Part shown: positions 36,001 to 45,158 of the stretch, piece after piece
Numbering within the stretch: the first letter of the stretch is position 1
How the letters are laid out: each line of letters opens with the position of its first letter
NCBI GenBank assembly: GCA_015067895.1
Contig: SVLP01000003.1
Location: 62,001-126,000, forward strand
Direction: 5' to 3'
DNA: 64,000 bases
Source of the DNA: Oscillospiraceae bacterium
Lineage (GTDB): Bacteria; Bacillota_A; Clostridia; Oscillospirales; Oscillospiraceae
Translations under genes and position numbers: made by a program
Notes under the pieces: generated by a model
Seen by the model: only the letters and a program-made list of their open reading frames with translations
What the model was told of the DNA's origin: nothing
Database searches by the model: none

Positions 36001-36088
36001 GGACACCTTCATTCGCGCAGCGAATTTCACATTGCACAGCAATATTTCACTGCGAAGCAATTTCACTTGCCGAAGGCAAATTTCATTG
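36001..36088. repeat. Tandem array of short hairpins
   Basis: Repeating units end in ATTTCA and carry tiny palindromes: TTCGCGCAGCGAA, TTGCACAGCAA, TTGCCGAAGGCAA. Four or five units in a row. Purpose unknown. Confidence 0.6.
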
Positions 36089-36118
36089 TGGCCGCTGCCG
36101 AAGCAGCGGCCACAAACA
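36089..36118 (-). terminator. Hairpin after purL
   Basis: TTGTGGCCGCTGC-CGAA-GCAGCGGCCACAA, a 13-base-pair stem 3 bases after the purL stop. The U-tract is poor, so termination may be partial. Confidence 0.6.
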
Positions 36119-36120
36119 TA

Positions 36121-39100
36121 TTAGCCCTTGAAGTACTTCACAGCGGACTCGAACAGCTTCATGTCGAACTCGCCGGGGACATTCTTGTACAGGCCGAAGC
36201 CCTTACGCTCGGAGTGGCCCATCTTGCCGAAGACGCGGCCATCGGGAGAGGTGATGCCCTCGATGGCGAAGATGGAGCCGTTGGGATTGAAGCGGACGTC
36301 GGCAGTGGGCTGATCCAGCAGATCCACGTACTGGGTAGCGATCTGACCCTTGGCGGCCAGCTCACGGACAGTCTCCTCGCTGGCGAAGAAGCGGCCCTCG
36401 CCGTGGGAGATGGGCACGTTGAACACGTCGCCCACGTTGACGGAGCTCAGCCAGGGGCTCATGTTGGAGGCCACGCGGGTACGGACGATCCGGGACTGGT
36501 GACGGCCGATGACGTTGTAGGTCAGGGTGGGCATGTCGCAGTCGGAGTCGCAGATCTTGCCGTAGGGAACCAGACCCAGCTTCACCAGAGCCTGGAAGCC
36601 GTTGCAGATGCCCAGCATCAGGCCGTCCCGGTTCTCCAGCAGCTCGGTGACCTGCTCCTTCACCGCAGCGTTGCGGAAGAAGGCGGTAATGAACTTGCCG
36701 GAGCCGTCGGGCTCGTCGCCGCCGGAGAAGCCGCCGGGGATGAAGACCATCTGGCTTTCCTTCAGCTTGGCAGCGAACTCCTCGACGGAAGCAGAGATGG
36801 CGTCGGCGGTCAGGTTGCGGATGACGAAGATTTCAGCGTCCGCACCGGCGTCGGTCATAGCCTTGGCGGAGTCGTACTCGCAGTTGGTGCCGGGGAAGAC
36901 GGGAATCAGAACCTTGGGCTTTGCCACCTTCACAGCGGGAGCCTTGCGGGTCTCGGTCTGGAAGGAAACAGTCTCGATGGGGGTCTTGACATCGGGGATG
37001 TTGCAGGGGAACACATCCTCCAGCTTGTTCTCGTAGGTCTGCAGCAGCTGATCCAGGGCCACAGACTCGCTGCCCTGACGCAGGACGGGAACAGCGGTAG
37101 TCTCGCCGATGGTCAGACCCACCTCGCCCTCGGCCATCTCCAGGACGAAGGAGCCGTAGCAGTGGCCGAACAGCTCGTCGGCGGAAACATCCGCAAACTC
37201 CACGCCAACACCGTTACCGAAGGCCATCTTCATGACGGCCTCGCCCACGCCGCCCATGCCGGGGGTGTAGGCGGCAACAGCCTTGCCGCTGCGCAGCAGC
37301 TCGGTGACGTAGTCGAACAGGCCCAGCAGGCTTTCGGACTCGGGCAGACCGTTGGCGTCGTACTCAGGCTTGAGCAGGCAGACCTTGTGGCCGGGAGCCT
37401 TGAACTCATTGGAGACGATGTTCTGCACCTTCTCGGTGGTAATTGCAAAGGAGACCAGAGTGGGAGGCACATCCAGATCCTCAAAGGTGCCGGACATGGA
37501 GTCCTTGCCGCCGATGGCGGCGATCTTCAGATCCATCTGGGCGTTGAAGGCACCCAGCAGGGCAGCCAGAGGCTGGCCCCAGCGCTTGGGATCCTGGCCC
37601 ACACGCTGGAAGTACTCCTGGAAGGTCAGGTACACATCCTCGAACTTGGCGCCGGTGGCGATCAGCTTGGCGGCGGACTCCACAACGGCCAGATAAGCGC
37701 CGTGGTAGGGGCTGTGCTCGGTGATGAAGGGGTTGTAGCCCCAGGACATCACGGAGCAGTCATCGGTGTGACCCTTCTCCAGGCTGACCTTGTGAACCAT
37801 GGCCTGGATAGGGGTGTGCTGATTCCGACCACCGAAGGGCATCAGGACGGTGCCCGCGCCGATGGTGGAGTCGAAGCGCTCGCTCAGGCCCCGCTTGGAG
37901 CAGGTGTTCAGGTCGGAAGCGATGCGCTCCATGTTCTCGGTGAAGGTGCCGGTGACCTCGACCTCGTACTCACTGGCAGGAGCCAGCTCAATGTTGATGT
38001 GCTTCTCGGCACCGTTGGAGTTCAGGAAGTCGCGGGAGACGTCGCAGATGGTGGCACCGTTCCAGTGCATCACCAGACGGTTGGTATCGGTGACGGTAGC
38101 AACGACGGTTGCTTCCAGGTTCTCGGTGGCGGCGATCTGAAGGAACCGGGGCACATTGTGCTCGGCAACGACGATGGCCATACGCTCCTGGGACTCGGCG
38201 ATGGCCAGCTCGGTGCCGTCCAGGCCCTCGTACTTCTTGGGAACCTTGTTCAGGTCGATGTCCAGGCCGTCGGCCAGTTCGCCGATGGCGACGGAGACGC
38301 CGCCTGCGCCGAAGTCGTTGCAGCGCTTAATCATGACGGCAGCCTCGCCGTTGCGGAACAGGCGCTGGAGCTTTCTTTCCTCGGGGGCATTGCCCTTCTG
38401 AACCTCGGAGCCGCAGGTCTCGACAGACTGGACGTTATGGGCCTTGGAGGAGCCGGTGGCGCCGCCGATGCCGTCACGGCCGGTGCGGCCGCCCAGCAGG
38501 ATGACCTTGTCGCCGGGGGCGGGGAAATCGGGCTTGGAGTGATCCTCGTGGACAGCACCCACGACGGCGCCGATCTCCATGCGCTTGGCGGCGTAGCCGG
38601 GGTGGTAGAGCTCATCGACCATGCCGGTGGCCAGGCCGATCTGGTTGCCGTAGGAGGAATAGCCTGCGGCGGCGGTGGTGACGATCTTGCGCTGGGGCAG
38701 CTTGCCGGCCAGAGTCTCGTCCACGGGCTTCAGGGGATCAGCAGCACCGGTGACGCGCATGGCACCGTAGACATAGGCGCGGGAGGCCAGGGGGTCACGG
38801 ATGGCGCCGCCGATGCAGGTGGCTGCGCCGCCGAAGGGCTCGATCTCGGTGGGATGGTTGTGGGTCTCGTTCTTAAACAGCAGCAGCCAGGGCTGATCCT
38901 CGCCGTCGACGTTGACAGTCATGCGGACGGTGCAGGCGTTGATCTCCTCGGACTCATAGAGCTTCTCCAGCATGCCGTTCTTGCGCAGCCACTTACCGGC
39001 CAGGGTGCCGATGTCCATCAGGGTGATGGGCTTGGTGCGGCCCAGCTCAGCGCGGGTCTCGATGTACTCGTCGTAGGCACTCTGCAGCAGGGGGTCGGCA

Positions 39101-39804
39101 AAGGTCACATTGTCGATGATGGTGTTGAAGGTGGTGTGGCGGCAGTGGTCAGACCAGTAGGTGTCGATCATCCGGATCTCGGTGATGGTGGGATTGCGGC
39201 CCTCGGTCTTGAAGTAGCCCTGGCAGAACTCCAGGTCACCGGCATCCATGGCCAGGCCCAGATTCTTGGCCATAGCCTCCAGGCCTGCACGATCCAGCTC
39301 CAGGAAGCCCTCGACGGTGGCAACGGACTGGGGAATGTCATACTGCATCACCAGGGTCTCGGGCTTGGCCAGGGCGGCCTCCCGGCACTCCACAGGGTTG
39401 ATGACATACTTGCGGATGGCGGCCAGCTCCTCGCCGGAGAGATCGCCGGTCAGCACATAGACCTTGGCGGTGCGAACCAGGGGACGCTCGCCCTGGGAGA
39501 TGATCTGGATGCACTGGGCGGCGGAGTCGGCCCGCTGGTCGAACTGACCGGGCAGGGGCTCCACGGCGAAGACGATGCCCTCTGCATTCAGCTCAGAATA
39601 GGTGTTGTCCACCTGGGGCTCGGAGAAGACGTTGCGCACGGCGTTCTCGAAGAGCGCCTCGTCGATGTTCTCCACATCATAGCGGTTGATGACGCGGACG
39701 GACTCCAGGGCGGAGATCTGCAGGAACTCCTGGACATCCTTCAGCAGCTTGTCGGCCTCATGGGTCTGGCCGGGCTTCTTTTCAACAAAAATGCGGTAAA
39801 CCAT
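36121..39804 (-). CDS. purL: Phosphoribosylformylglycinamidine synthase, single-chain (PurS/PurL/PurQ fused)
   Basis: Fourth step of purine synthesis: FGAR plus glutamine and ATP to FGAM. The 1227-residue chain fuses a PurS-like N-terminus (VYRIFVEKKPGQTHEADKLL), two tandem ATP-binding PurL halves (e.g. TYWSDHCRHTTFNT, GGRTGRDGIGGATGSSK, GGKDSMSGTFEDL) and a C-terminal class I glutaminase with the nucleophile Cys in GICNGFQAL and ISHGEGRF. This is the large form found in many Clostridia rather than split purS/L/Q. GGAGGAAAC precedes the start. Last gene of the purine operon. Confidence 0.96.
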   Translation of the reverse strand: MVYRIFVEKKPGQTHEADKLLKDVQEFLQISALESVRVINRYDVENIDEALFENAVRNVFSEPQVDNTYSELNAEGIVFAVEPLPGQFDQRADSAAQCIQIISQGERPLVRTAKVYVLTGDLSGEELAAIRKYVINPVECREAALAKPETLVMQYDIPQSVATVEGFLELDRAGLEAMAKNLGLAMDAGDLEFCQGYFKTEGRNPTITEIRMIDTYWSDHCRHTTFNTIIDNVTFADPLLQSAYDEYIETRAELGRTKPITLMDIGTLAGKWLRKNGMLEKLYESEEINACTVRMTVNVDGEDQPWLLLFKNETHNHPTEIEPFGGAATCIGGAIRDPLASRAYVYGAMRVTGAADPLKPVDETLAGKLPQRKIVTTAAAGYSSYGNQIGLATGMVDELYHPGYAAKRMEIGAVVGAVHEDHSKPDFPAPGDKVILLGGRTGRDGIGGATGSSKAHNVQSVETCGSEVQKGNAPEERKLQRLFRNGEAAVMIKRCNDFGAGGVSVAIGELADGLDIDLNKVPKKYEGLDGTELAIAESQERMAIVVAEHNVPRFLQIAATENLEATVVATVTDTNRLVMHWNGATICDVSRDFLNSNGAEKHINIELAPASEYEVEVTGTFTENMERIASDLNTCSKRGLSERFDSTIGAGTVLMPFGGRNQHTPIQAMVHKVSLEKGHTDDCSVMSWGYNPFITEHSPYHGAYLAVVESAAKLIATGAKFEDVYLTFQEYFQRVGQDPKRWGQPLAALLGAFNAQMDLKIAAIGGKDSMSGTFEDLDVPPTLVSFAITTEKVQNIVSNEFKAPGHKVCLLKPEYDANGLPESESLLGLFDYVTELLRSGKAVAAYTPGMGGVGEAVMKMAFGNGVGVEFADVSADELFGHCYGSFVLEMAEGEVGLTIGETTAVPVLRQGSESVALDQLLQTYENKLEDVFPCNIPDVKTPIETVSFQTETRKAPAVKVAKPKVLIPVFPGTNCEYDSAKAMTDAGADAEIFVIRNLTADAISASVEEFAAKLKESQMVFIPGGFSGGDEPDGSGKFITAFFRNAAVKEQVTELLENRDGLMLGICNGFQALVKLGLVPYGKICDSDCDMPTLTYNVIGRHQSRIVRTRVASNMSPWLSSVNVGDVFNVPISHGEGRFFASEETVRELAAKGQIATQYVDLLDQPTADVRFNPNGSIFAIEGITSPDGRVFGKMGHSERKGFGLYKNVPGEFDMKLFESAVKYFKG

Positions 39805-39837
39805 TCAGTTTCCTCCATATTTCTATAAACGCACCGA

Positions 39838-39866
39838 TAGGGAACGCCGCAAATCGGCGTTCCCTC
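39838..39866. repeat. Short palindrome between purD and purL
   Basis: TAGGGAACGCCGCAAATCGG followed by CGTTCCC. A hairpin like those at 22311 and 25931. Confidence 0.5.
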
Positions 39867-39875
39867 CGGTTAAAC

Positions 39876-41141
39876 TTACTTCAGTGCCTTCAGGGCCCGC
39901 TGACCGATGTCGGAGCGGCGGTAGGCATTTTCAAACTGGACACCGTCGGCCAGACGGTAGGCTTCCTGGATGGCCTCGGGCAGGGATGCGGCAATGGCGG
40001 TGGTGCCGGTAACGCGGCCGCCGTTGGTGACCAGAACGGAGCCCGCCATCTTGGCACCTGCCACGTAAGTGCAGGCGGCGGCTTCGGCGGTCATGACCAG
40101 GGGGTAGCCCTTCTTGTAGGCCTCGGGATAGCCGTTGGAGGCGGTGATGACGCAGCAGGCATGCTTGTCCGCGAACTTGACCTCGGTCTCGGCCAGGGTG
40201 CCGTTGGTGCAGGACTGCATAACAGTCAGCAGGTCGCTCTCCAGCAGGGGCAGGACGACCTGAGTCTCGGGATCGCCGAAGCGGCAGTTGTACTCGATGA
40301 CCTTGGGGCCGTCGGCGGTAATCATCAGGCCGAAGTACAGGCAGCCCTGGAAGGGACGGCTCTCGGCTGCCATGGCGTTGATGGTGGGCAGGAAGATCTC
40401 CTTCATGCACTCCTCGGCCACGGCATCGGTGTAGTAGGGGTTGGGGGCGATGGTGCCCATGCCGCCGGTGTTCAGACCCTCGTCGTTGTCGCGGGCCCGC
40501 TTGTGATCCATGGAAGAGACCATGGGCTTGACGGTCTTGCCGTCGGTGAAGGACAGCACGGAGACCTCGGGGCCCTCCAGGAACTCCTCGATGACCACGG
40601 TGGTGCCGGACTTGCCGAACTTGGCGTTTGCCATCATGTCGGTGACGGCCTCAACGGCCTCCTCGCGGGTCATTGCAATGATGACGCCCTTGCCCAGAGC
40701 CAGGCCGTCGGCCTTGACCACGGTGGGGATGGGAGCGGTCTTCAGGTACTCCAGAGCTTTGTCCAGCTCGGTGAAGATCTCATACCTGGCGGTGGGGATG
40801 CCGTACTTCTTCATCAGATCCTTGGAGAAGGCCTTGGAGCCCTCGATGATGGCAGCGTTGGCCTTGGGGCCGAAGCAGGGAATGCCCAGCTCGTTTAAGC
40901 GGTCAACGCAGCCCAGAACCAGAGGATCGTCAGGAGCGACCACGGCGTAGTCAACGTCATGCTCCTTGGCAAAAGCCACGATGCCGTCCAGATCGGTGGC
41001 ACCAATGCCGGTGCAAATGGCCTCGGACTCCATAGCCCCGTTGCCGGGCAGCATCCAGACGGTCTCGACGGTGGGATTCTTCTTCAGAGAGCGGAGAATG
41101 GCGTGTTCACGGCCACCGCCGCCGATAAGCATAATGTTCAT
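39876..41141 (-). CDS. purD: Phosphoribosylamine-glycine ligase
   Basis: Second step of purine synthesis, joining phosphoribosylamine and glycine with ATP. 421 residues with the N-terminal IMLIGGGGREHAI motif, the ATP-grasp segments FSKDLMKKYGIPTARYEIF and VVKADGLALGKGV, and the C-terminal signature RFGDPETQVVLPLL. The chosen ATG follows GAGGTTATTT. Between purD and AICARFT there is a 110-base palindromic repeat, so coupling is loose. Confidence 0.96.
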   Translation of the reverse strand: MNIMLIGGGGREHAILRSLKKNPTVETVWMLPGNGAMESEAICTGIGATDLDGIVAFAKEHDVDYAVVAPDDPLVLGCVDRLNELGIPCFGPKANAAIIEGSKAFSKDLMKKYGIPTARYEIFTELDKALEYLKTAPIPTVVKADGLALGKGVIIAMTREEAVEAVTDMMANAKFGKSGTTVVIEEFLEGPEVSVLSFTDGKTVKPMVSSMDHKRARDNDEGLNTGGMGTIAPNPYYTDAVAEECMKEIFLPTINAMAAESRPFQGCLYFGLMITADGPKVIEYNCRFGDPETQVVLPLLESDLLTVMQSCTNGTLAETEVKFADKHACCVITASNGYPEAYKKGYPLVMTAEAAACTYVAGAKMAGSVLVTNGGRVTGTTAIAASLPEAIQEAYRLADGVQFENAYRRSDIGQRALKALK

Positions 41142-41164
41142 AAATAACCTCAATCTAAAGCTCT

Positions 41165-41275
41165 GTCATCCTGAGCGAGCGAAGCGAGTCGAAGGATCTT
41201 CGCACCTATGGGCTGCTGCGCAGTTGGGAAGTGCGAAGATTCTTCGACTCCGCTGCGCTCCGCTCAGAATGACAT
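41165..41275. repeat. Palindromic repeat in the purine operon
   Basis: Imperfect inverted repeat: TGTCATCCTGAGCGAGCG at the left, CGCTCAGAATGACA at the right, and GTCGAAGGATCTTCGCAC / GTGCGAAGATTCTTCGAC inside. Separate from the 100-base MITE family, although both end in TGTCAT-like termini. Confidence 0.75.
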
Positions 41276-41289
41276 CTTTTTACTGCGGA

Positions 41290-42474
41290 TTAATGATGGA
41301 AAAGTCTCATGCCGGTGAAGGCCATGACGATGTCGTTCTTGTCGCACTCAGCGATGACCAGGTCGTCACGGATGGAGCCGCCGGGCTCGGCGATGTACTT
41401 GACGCCGGAGGCGACACCGCGCTTGACGGAGTCGGGGAAGGGGAAGAAGGCATCGGAGCCCAGCGCGACGGCGTCACGGGAATCCAGCCAGGCCCGCTTC
41501 TCCTCAGCGGTCAGGGGCTCGGGACGGACGGTGAAGTAGTTCTGCCAGATACCCTCGGCGCAGACGTCCTCCTCGTTGCCGTTGATGTAGCCGTCGATGA
41601 CGTTGTCACGGCCGGGGCGACCCAGGTCAGGGCGGAAGGGCAGAGCCAGGGTCTTGGGATGCTGACGCAGGAACCAGGTATCAGCCTTGCCGCCAGCCAG
41701 ACGCACGCAGTGGACACGGCTCTGCTGACCGGCACCGACGCCGATGGCCTGGCCGTCGTAGGCGAAGCAGACGGAGTTGGACTGGGTGTACTTCAGGGTG
41801 ATGAGGGACACGATCAGGTCGATCTTGGCGGACTCGGGCAGCTCCTTGTTGGCAGTGACGATGTTCTCCAGCAGATGCTCGCCGATCTTGAAGTTGTTCC
41901 GGCCCTGCTCGAAGGTGATGCCGAAGATCTGCTTGCGCTCCTGGGCGTCGGGGACGTAGTTGGGGTCGATCTTGACCACGTTGTAGCCGCCCTTGCGCTT
42001 GGCCTTCAGGATGGCCAGAGCCTCGTCGGTGTAGCCGGGGGCGATGACGCCGTCGGAGACCTCGGGGGCGATCAGCTTGGCGGTCAGCTCGTCGCAGACA
42101 TCGGACAGGGCAACCCAGTCGCCGAAGGAGCACAGACGGTCAGCGCCGCGGGCGCGGACATAGGCGCAGGCCAGAGGGTTCTCGTCCAGCCCCTCCACAT
42201 CCTCGACGAAGCAGGCCTTCTTCAGCTCCAGGGGCAGCACCTTGCCGACGGCGGCGGAGGTGGGGGAAACGTGCTTGAAGGAAGTGGCGCAGGGCATACC
42301 GGTGGCCTCTTTCAGCTCCTTGACCAGCTGCCAGGAGTTCAGGGCATCCATAAAGTTGATGTAGCCGGGACGGCCATTCAGGATCTCGATGGGCAGCTCG
42401 CTGCCGTCATGCATGTACAGGGATGCAGGCTTCTGATTGGGGTTGCAGCCATATTTCAGTTCAAAGTTCTTCAT
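41290..42474 (-). CDS. Standalone AICAR formyltransferase
   Basis: Formylates AICAR to FAICAR with 10-formyl-tetrahydrofolate, the step before ring closure. The 394-residue product corresponds to the C-terminal AICARFT part of PurH (LKYGCNPNQKPASLY, ATSFKHVSPTSAAVG with the catalytic Lys-His, and DAFFPFPDSV). The N-terminal IMP cyclohydrolase (MGS-like) domain of normal PurH is absent: the chain begins exactly at the formyltransferase. Ring closure is supplied by the next upstream gene. GGAGATTATTGAA precedes the ATG. Confidence 0.93.
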   Translation of the reverse strand: MKNFELKYGCNPNQKPASLYMHDGSELPIEILNGRPGYINFMDALNSWQLVKELKEATGMPCATSFKHVSPTSAAVGKVLPLELKKACFVEDVEGLDENPLACAYVRARGADRLCSFGDWVALSDVCDELTAKLIAPEVSDGVIAPGYTDEALAILKAKRKGGYNVVKIDPNYVPDAQERKQIFGITFEQGRNNFKIGEHLLENIVTANKELPESAKIDLIVSLITLKYTQSNSVCFAYDGQAIGVGAGQQSRVHCVRLAGGKADTWFLRQHPKTLALPFRPDLGRPGRDNVIDGYINGNEEDVCAEGIWQNYFTVRPEPLTAEEKRAWLDSRDAVALGSDAFFPFPDSVKRGVASGVKYIAEPGGSIRDDLVIAECDKNDIVMAFTGMRLFHH

Positions 42475-42493
42475 TTCAATAATCTCCGTTTTT

Positions 42494-42576
42494 AGATATA
42501 AGATATGAGATATAAGATATGAGATATTTCTGAGATACAGACTTATCTAATATCTCATATCTCTTATCTTGTATCT
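42494..42576. repeat. AGATATGAGAT hairpin repeat, copy 1
   Basis: Left arm has tandem AAGATATGAGATAT units, right arm the complement ATATCTCATATCTCTTATC. Would form a long imperfect hairpin in the mRNA. Copy 2 is at 45899-45972. Confidence 0.75.
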
Positions 42577-42608
42577 CTTTACCTGTCTTCAATCTTCGAA
42601 GGCAGGAA

Positions 42609-43322
42609 TCAATTGTGCTTGTTGATGATGCGCTGCTCGACCTCGCGGGTGGCGATGTCGGTGTAGCGGACGAACAGGGAGATCTTGTTGTTCTCGTCCA
42701 GATTGGTCCACAGCTCCTCGGTGAAGGCATCGATGTCAGCGGGGATGGTGACCCGCTCGGGCTCGCCCTGGAAGGTGGGGATCACGGGATTGCCGTCGCA
42801 GACGTAGGTGTGCAGGAAGTGGCCCAGACCGGCGGTGGCGGGGTACTCCCAGAAGAAGCGGGCGCAGGCCTTGCCCTCGGGATCGGCGGCCTTCAGGATG
42901 GACATCTTGTAGGAGCCGTCGTTGGCCTGGATGCCGGAGATGCGGGGCGTCCAGTTGGGGCCGTCGTCCTCGAACTGACGGGTGCGCAGAGCGGCCTCCC
43001 AGCTCTCGCCACGGGCGGCAAACTCCCAGATGGTGTCGGTCTGGTCACCGTTGGTGACGATCAGGCCGTTGCCCAGCTCGCGAACGGGATGGTAGATGAT
43101 GAGGTGGGGATCCTTCATCAGGGCGGGGTCATGAGCCTCGGTGCGGATGCCGTCGGGCTCCAGGCAGAACACGCGGTTGCGGGAGTTGACGGAGCGGCCC
43201 ATGATGAAGTAGGCGGCGACGGCCTTGGTGCCGTCGGCGGTGACGCCCAGCACGATGCCGCGGCCGGGGTAGGTGTTGCCGTTCAGGCGCTCGGCCATGG
43301 TCTTGGTCTCGTAAACATTCAT
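42609..43322 (-). CDS. purO: PurO-type IMP cyclohydrolase
   Basis: Closes FAICAR to IMP, the last step. The 237-residue product matches the PurO fold family known from archaea (GNTYPGRGIVLGVTADGTKAV start, VAAYFIMGRSVNSRNRVF, and VRELGNGLIVTNGDQTD) and bears no resemblance to the N-terminal domain of PurH. It stands immediately upstream of the standalone formyltransferase, the two replacing bifunctional PurH. GGAGGCAATACC precedes the ATG. The family call is by eye but strongly backed by context. Confidence 0.88.
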   Translation of the reverse strand: MNVYETKTMAERLNGNTYPGRGIVLGVTADGTKAVAAYFIMGRSVNSRNRVFCLEPDGIRTEAHDPALMKDPHLIIYHPVRELGNGLIVTNGDQTDTIWEFAARGESWEAALRTRQFEDDGPNWTPRISGIQANDGSYKMSILKAADPEGKACARFFWEYPATAGLGHFLHTYVCDGNPVIPTFQGEPERVTIPADIDAFTEELWTNLDENNKISLFVRYTDIATREVEQRIINKHN

Positions 43323-43338
43323 TGGTATTGCCTCCAAA

Positions 43339-43965
43339 TTACTTAATGATGACGGTTCGACCGTCCACAGTGATCCGATTCTCGCAGAAGAGCTTGACCG
43401 CCTCGGGCAGGAGCTTCCACTCGGCCTGCTCCATGATGCGCTTCTGCAGTACCTCGGGGGTATCGTCGTGGCGAACCTCCACGCTTTTCTGGGCGATGAT
43501 AGGGCCGCCGTCGCACTCGGCACTGACGAAATGAACCGTCGCGCCGGAGAGCTTGACACCGTATTTCAGTGCCTCCTCGTGAACCCGCAGGCCGTAGAAG
43601 CCCTGACCGCAGAAGGAGGGGATCAGCGCAGGATGGACATTCATAATGGCGTTGGGGTAGGCATCCACCAGCTCCTGGGTGAAGATAATCATGCATCCGG
43701 CCAGGACGACCAGATCGATGTCCAGCTTTTTCAGCAGCTCCACCAGCGCGATGGTCATGGCCTGATTGCTCTCAAATTCCTTTCGGGGCAGCACATAACC
43801 GGGGATCCCCGCATTGGCTGCCCGCTCCAGCGCATGGGCACCGGCCTTGGAGGAGATGACTGCGACGATCTCGCCGCCGCCCAGTTCTCCCCTGCCCTGT
43901 GCATCGATCAGGGCTTGCAGATTGGTGCCGCCGCCGGAGACCAGAACAGCAATTTTCTTTGCCAT
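43339..43965 (-). CDS. purN: Phosphoribosylglycinamide formyltransferase
   Basis: Third step: formylates GAR with 10-formyl-tetrahydrofolate. 208 residues. AVLVSGGGTNLQALID at the N-terminus, the catalytic region MNVHPALIPSFCGQGFYGLRVHEEAL, and SGATVHFVSAECDGGPII with the conserved His and Asp. The ATG overlaps the purM stop by one base (TAATG). Confidence 0.96.
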   Translation of the reverse strand: MAKKIAVLVSGGGTNLQALIDAQGRGELGGGEIVAVISSKAGAHALERAANAGIPGYVLPRKEFESNQAMTIALVELLKKLDIDLVVLAGCMIIFTQELVDAYPNAIMNVHPALIPSFCGQGFYGLRVHEEALKYGVKLSGATVHFVSAECDGGPIIAQKSVEVRHDDTPEVLQKRIMEQAEWKLLPEAVKLFCENRITVDGRTVIIK

Positions 43966-45014
43966 TACAGGATCACCTTCTCGTCGGACTCGACGATCTC
44001 ACCGATGACATAGGCGGTCTCGCCGTTGGCAGTCAGGATCTCCAGGGACTTCTCCACCTGGTCAGCGGGAACCACGATGCTCATGCCAACGCCCATGTTG
44101 TAGGTGTTGAACATGTCACGCTCGGGGATGTTGCCCTCCTTGGCGATGACGTCGAAGATGGGCAGCACACGGACGGCGGACTTGTCGATCTTGGCACCCA
44201 GACCATCGGGGATGGAACGGGGAATGTTCTCGTAGAAGCCGCCGCCGGTGATGTGGGAGATGCCCTTCACATCCACCTGCTCCAGCAGAGCCAGGACGGA
44301 CTTGACATAGATGCGGGTGGGAACCAGCAGGCTTTCTGCAACGGACTTGCCGCCCAGATCCTCGCGCCCCACGTACAGGGTGTCGGGATTCTGGTCGATG
44401 TTGAAGACCTTGCGGCACAGAGAGAAGCCGTTGGAGTGGATACCGGTGGAGGCCAGCGCGATGACAACGTCGCCGGCAGCCATGCGGGTGTTGTCGATGA
44501 TCTTCTTCTTGTCCACGATGCCCACGGCAAAGCCGGCCAGGTCGTACTCCTCCACGGGCATCATACCGGGATGCTCGGCAGTCTCGCCGCCGATCAGAGC
44601 GGCACCGGACTGGACACAGCCCTCAGCCACGCCGCCGACGATCTCGGCGATCTTCTCGGGGATGTTCTTGCCGCAGGCGATGTAGTCCAGGAAGAACAGG
44701 GGCTTGGCGCCGCAGCAGATGATGTCGTTGACGCACATGGCCACGGCGTCGATGCCGATGGTGTCGTGCTTGTCCATCAGGATGGCCAGCTTCACCTTGG
44801 TGCCGCAGCCGTCGGTGCCGGAGACCAGGACGGGCTCCTCCATACCGGCCAGGGGCAGGCCGAAGCAGCCGCCGAAGCCGCCCACATCATCCAGACAGCC
44901 TTCATTGCGGGTGCGGGCGACATGCTTCTTCATCAGCTCCACAGCCCGGTAACCGGCGGTGATGTCAACACCGGCAGCAGCATAGCTGGCGGAGAAAGAA
45001 TTCTTATGATCCAT
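43965..45014 (-). CDS. purM: Phosphoribosylformylglycinamidine cyclo-ligase (AIR synthetase)
   Basis: Fifth step: closes FGAM to AIR using ATP. 349 residues. [20 protein letters not shown] is the family opening. [13 protein letters not shown] and [10 protein letters not shown] are nucleotide-binding segments. [19 protein letters not shown] is close to the active site. The ATG with AAAGGAGCT upstream was chosen over a longer frame reaching into the hairpin region. Confidence 0.96.
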   Translation of the reverse strand: MDHKNSFSASYAAAGVDITAGYRAVELMKKHVARTRNEGCLDDVGGFGGCFGLPLAGMEEPVLVSGTDGCGTKVKLAILMDKHDTIGIDAVAMCVNDIICCGAKPLFFLDYIACGKNIPEKIAEIVGGVAEGCVQSGAALIGGETAEHPGMMPVEEYDLAGFAVGIVDKKKIIDNTRMAAGDVVIALASTGIHSNGFSLCRKVFNIDQNPDTLYVGREDLGGKSVAESLLVPTRIYVKSVLALLEQVDVKGISHITGGGFYENIPRSIPDGLGAKIDKSAVRVLPIFDVIAKEGNIPERDMFNTYNMGVGMSIVVPADQVEKSLEILTANGETAYVIGEIVESDEKVIL

Positions 45015-45053
45015 TATGATTAGCTCCTTTGTAGAGTTGGGTTTTTCCGAGTT

Positions 45054-45101
45054 GACAGTTGATAGTTGACAGTTTTCAGTCCGGGCAATTGTCAACTGAT
45101 T
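45054..45101. repeat. GTTGACAGT repeat hairpin between purC and purM
   Basis: Tandem TTGACAGTTGATAGTTGACAG units followed by AATTGTCAACTG. A similar run lies at 48067-48094 beside metG. The next hairpin (45118-45143) follows directly. Confidence 0.6.
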
Positions 45102-45117
45102 CCAAAGACAGGTACAG

Positions 45118-45143
45118 CCCTTGTCCCCTTCCGGGGACAAGGG
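45118..45143 (-). other. Intercistronic hairpin between purC and purM
   Basis: CCCTTGTCCCC pairs with GGGGACAAGGG around a 4-base loop. No U-tract on either strand, so more likely mRNA stability or processing than termination. Confidence 0.65.
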
Positions 45144-45158
45144 TTGCATTGGATAAAC

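Noticed and set aside
35946..36120. tRNA or small RNA gene in the short hairpin array
   Set aside because: Hairpins do not form a cloverleaf and no CCA end or T-loop sequence is seen. No tRNA was found anywhere in the window.
36067..39828. A 1253-codon open frame on the plus strand opposite purL
   Set aside because: Antisense shadow of a GC-rich coding region. Composition is repetitive Gly/Leu/Val/His, no ribosome binding site, and purL on the other strand is unmistakable.
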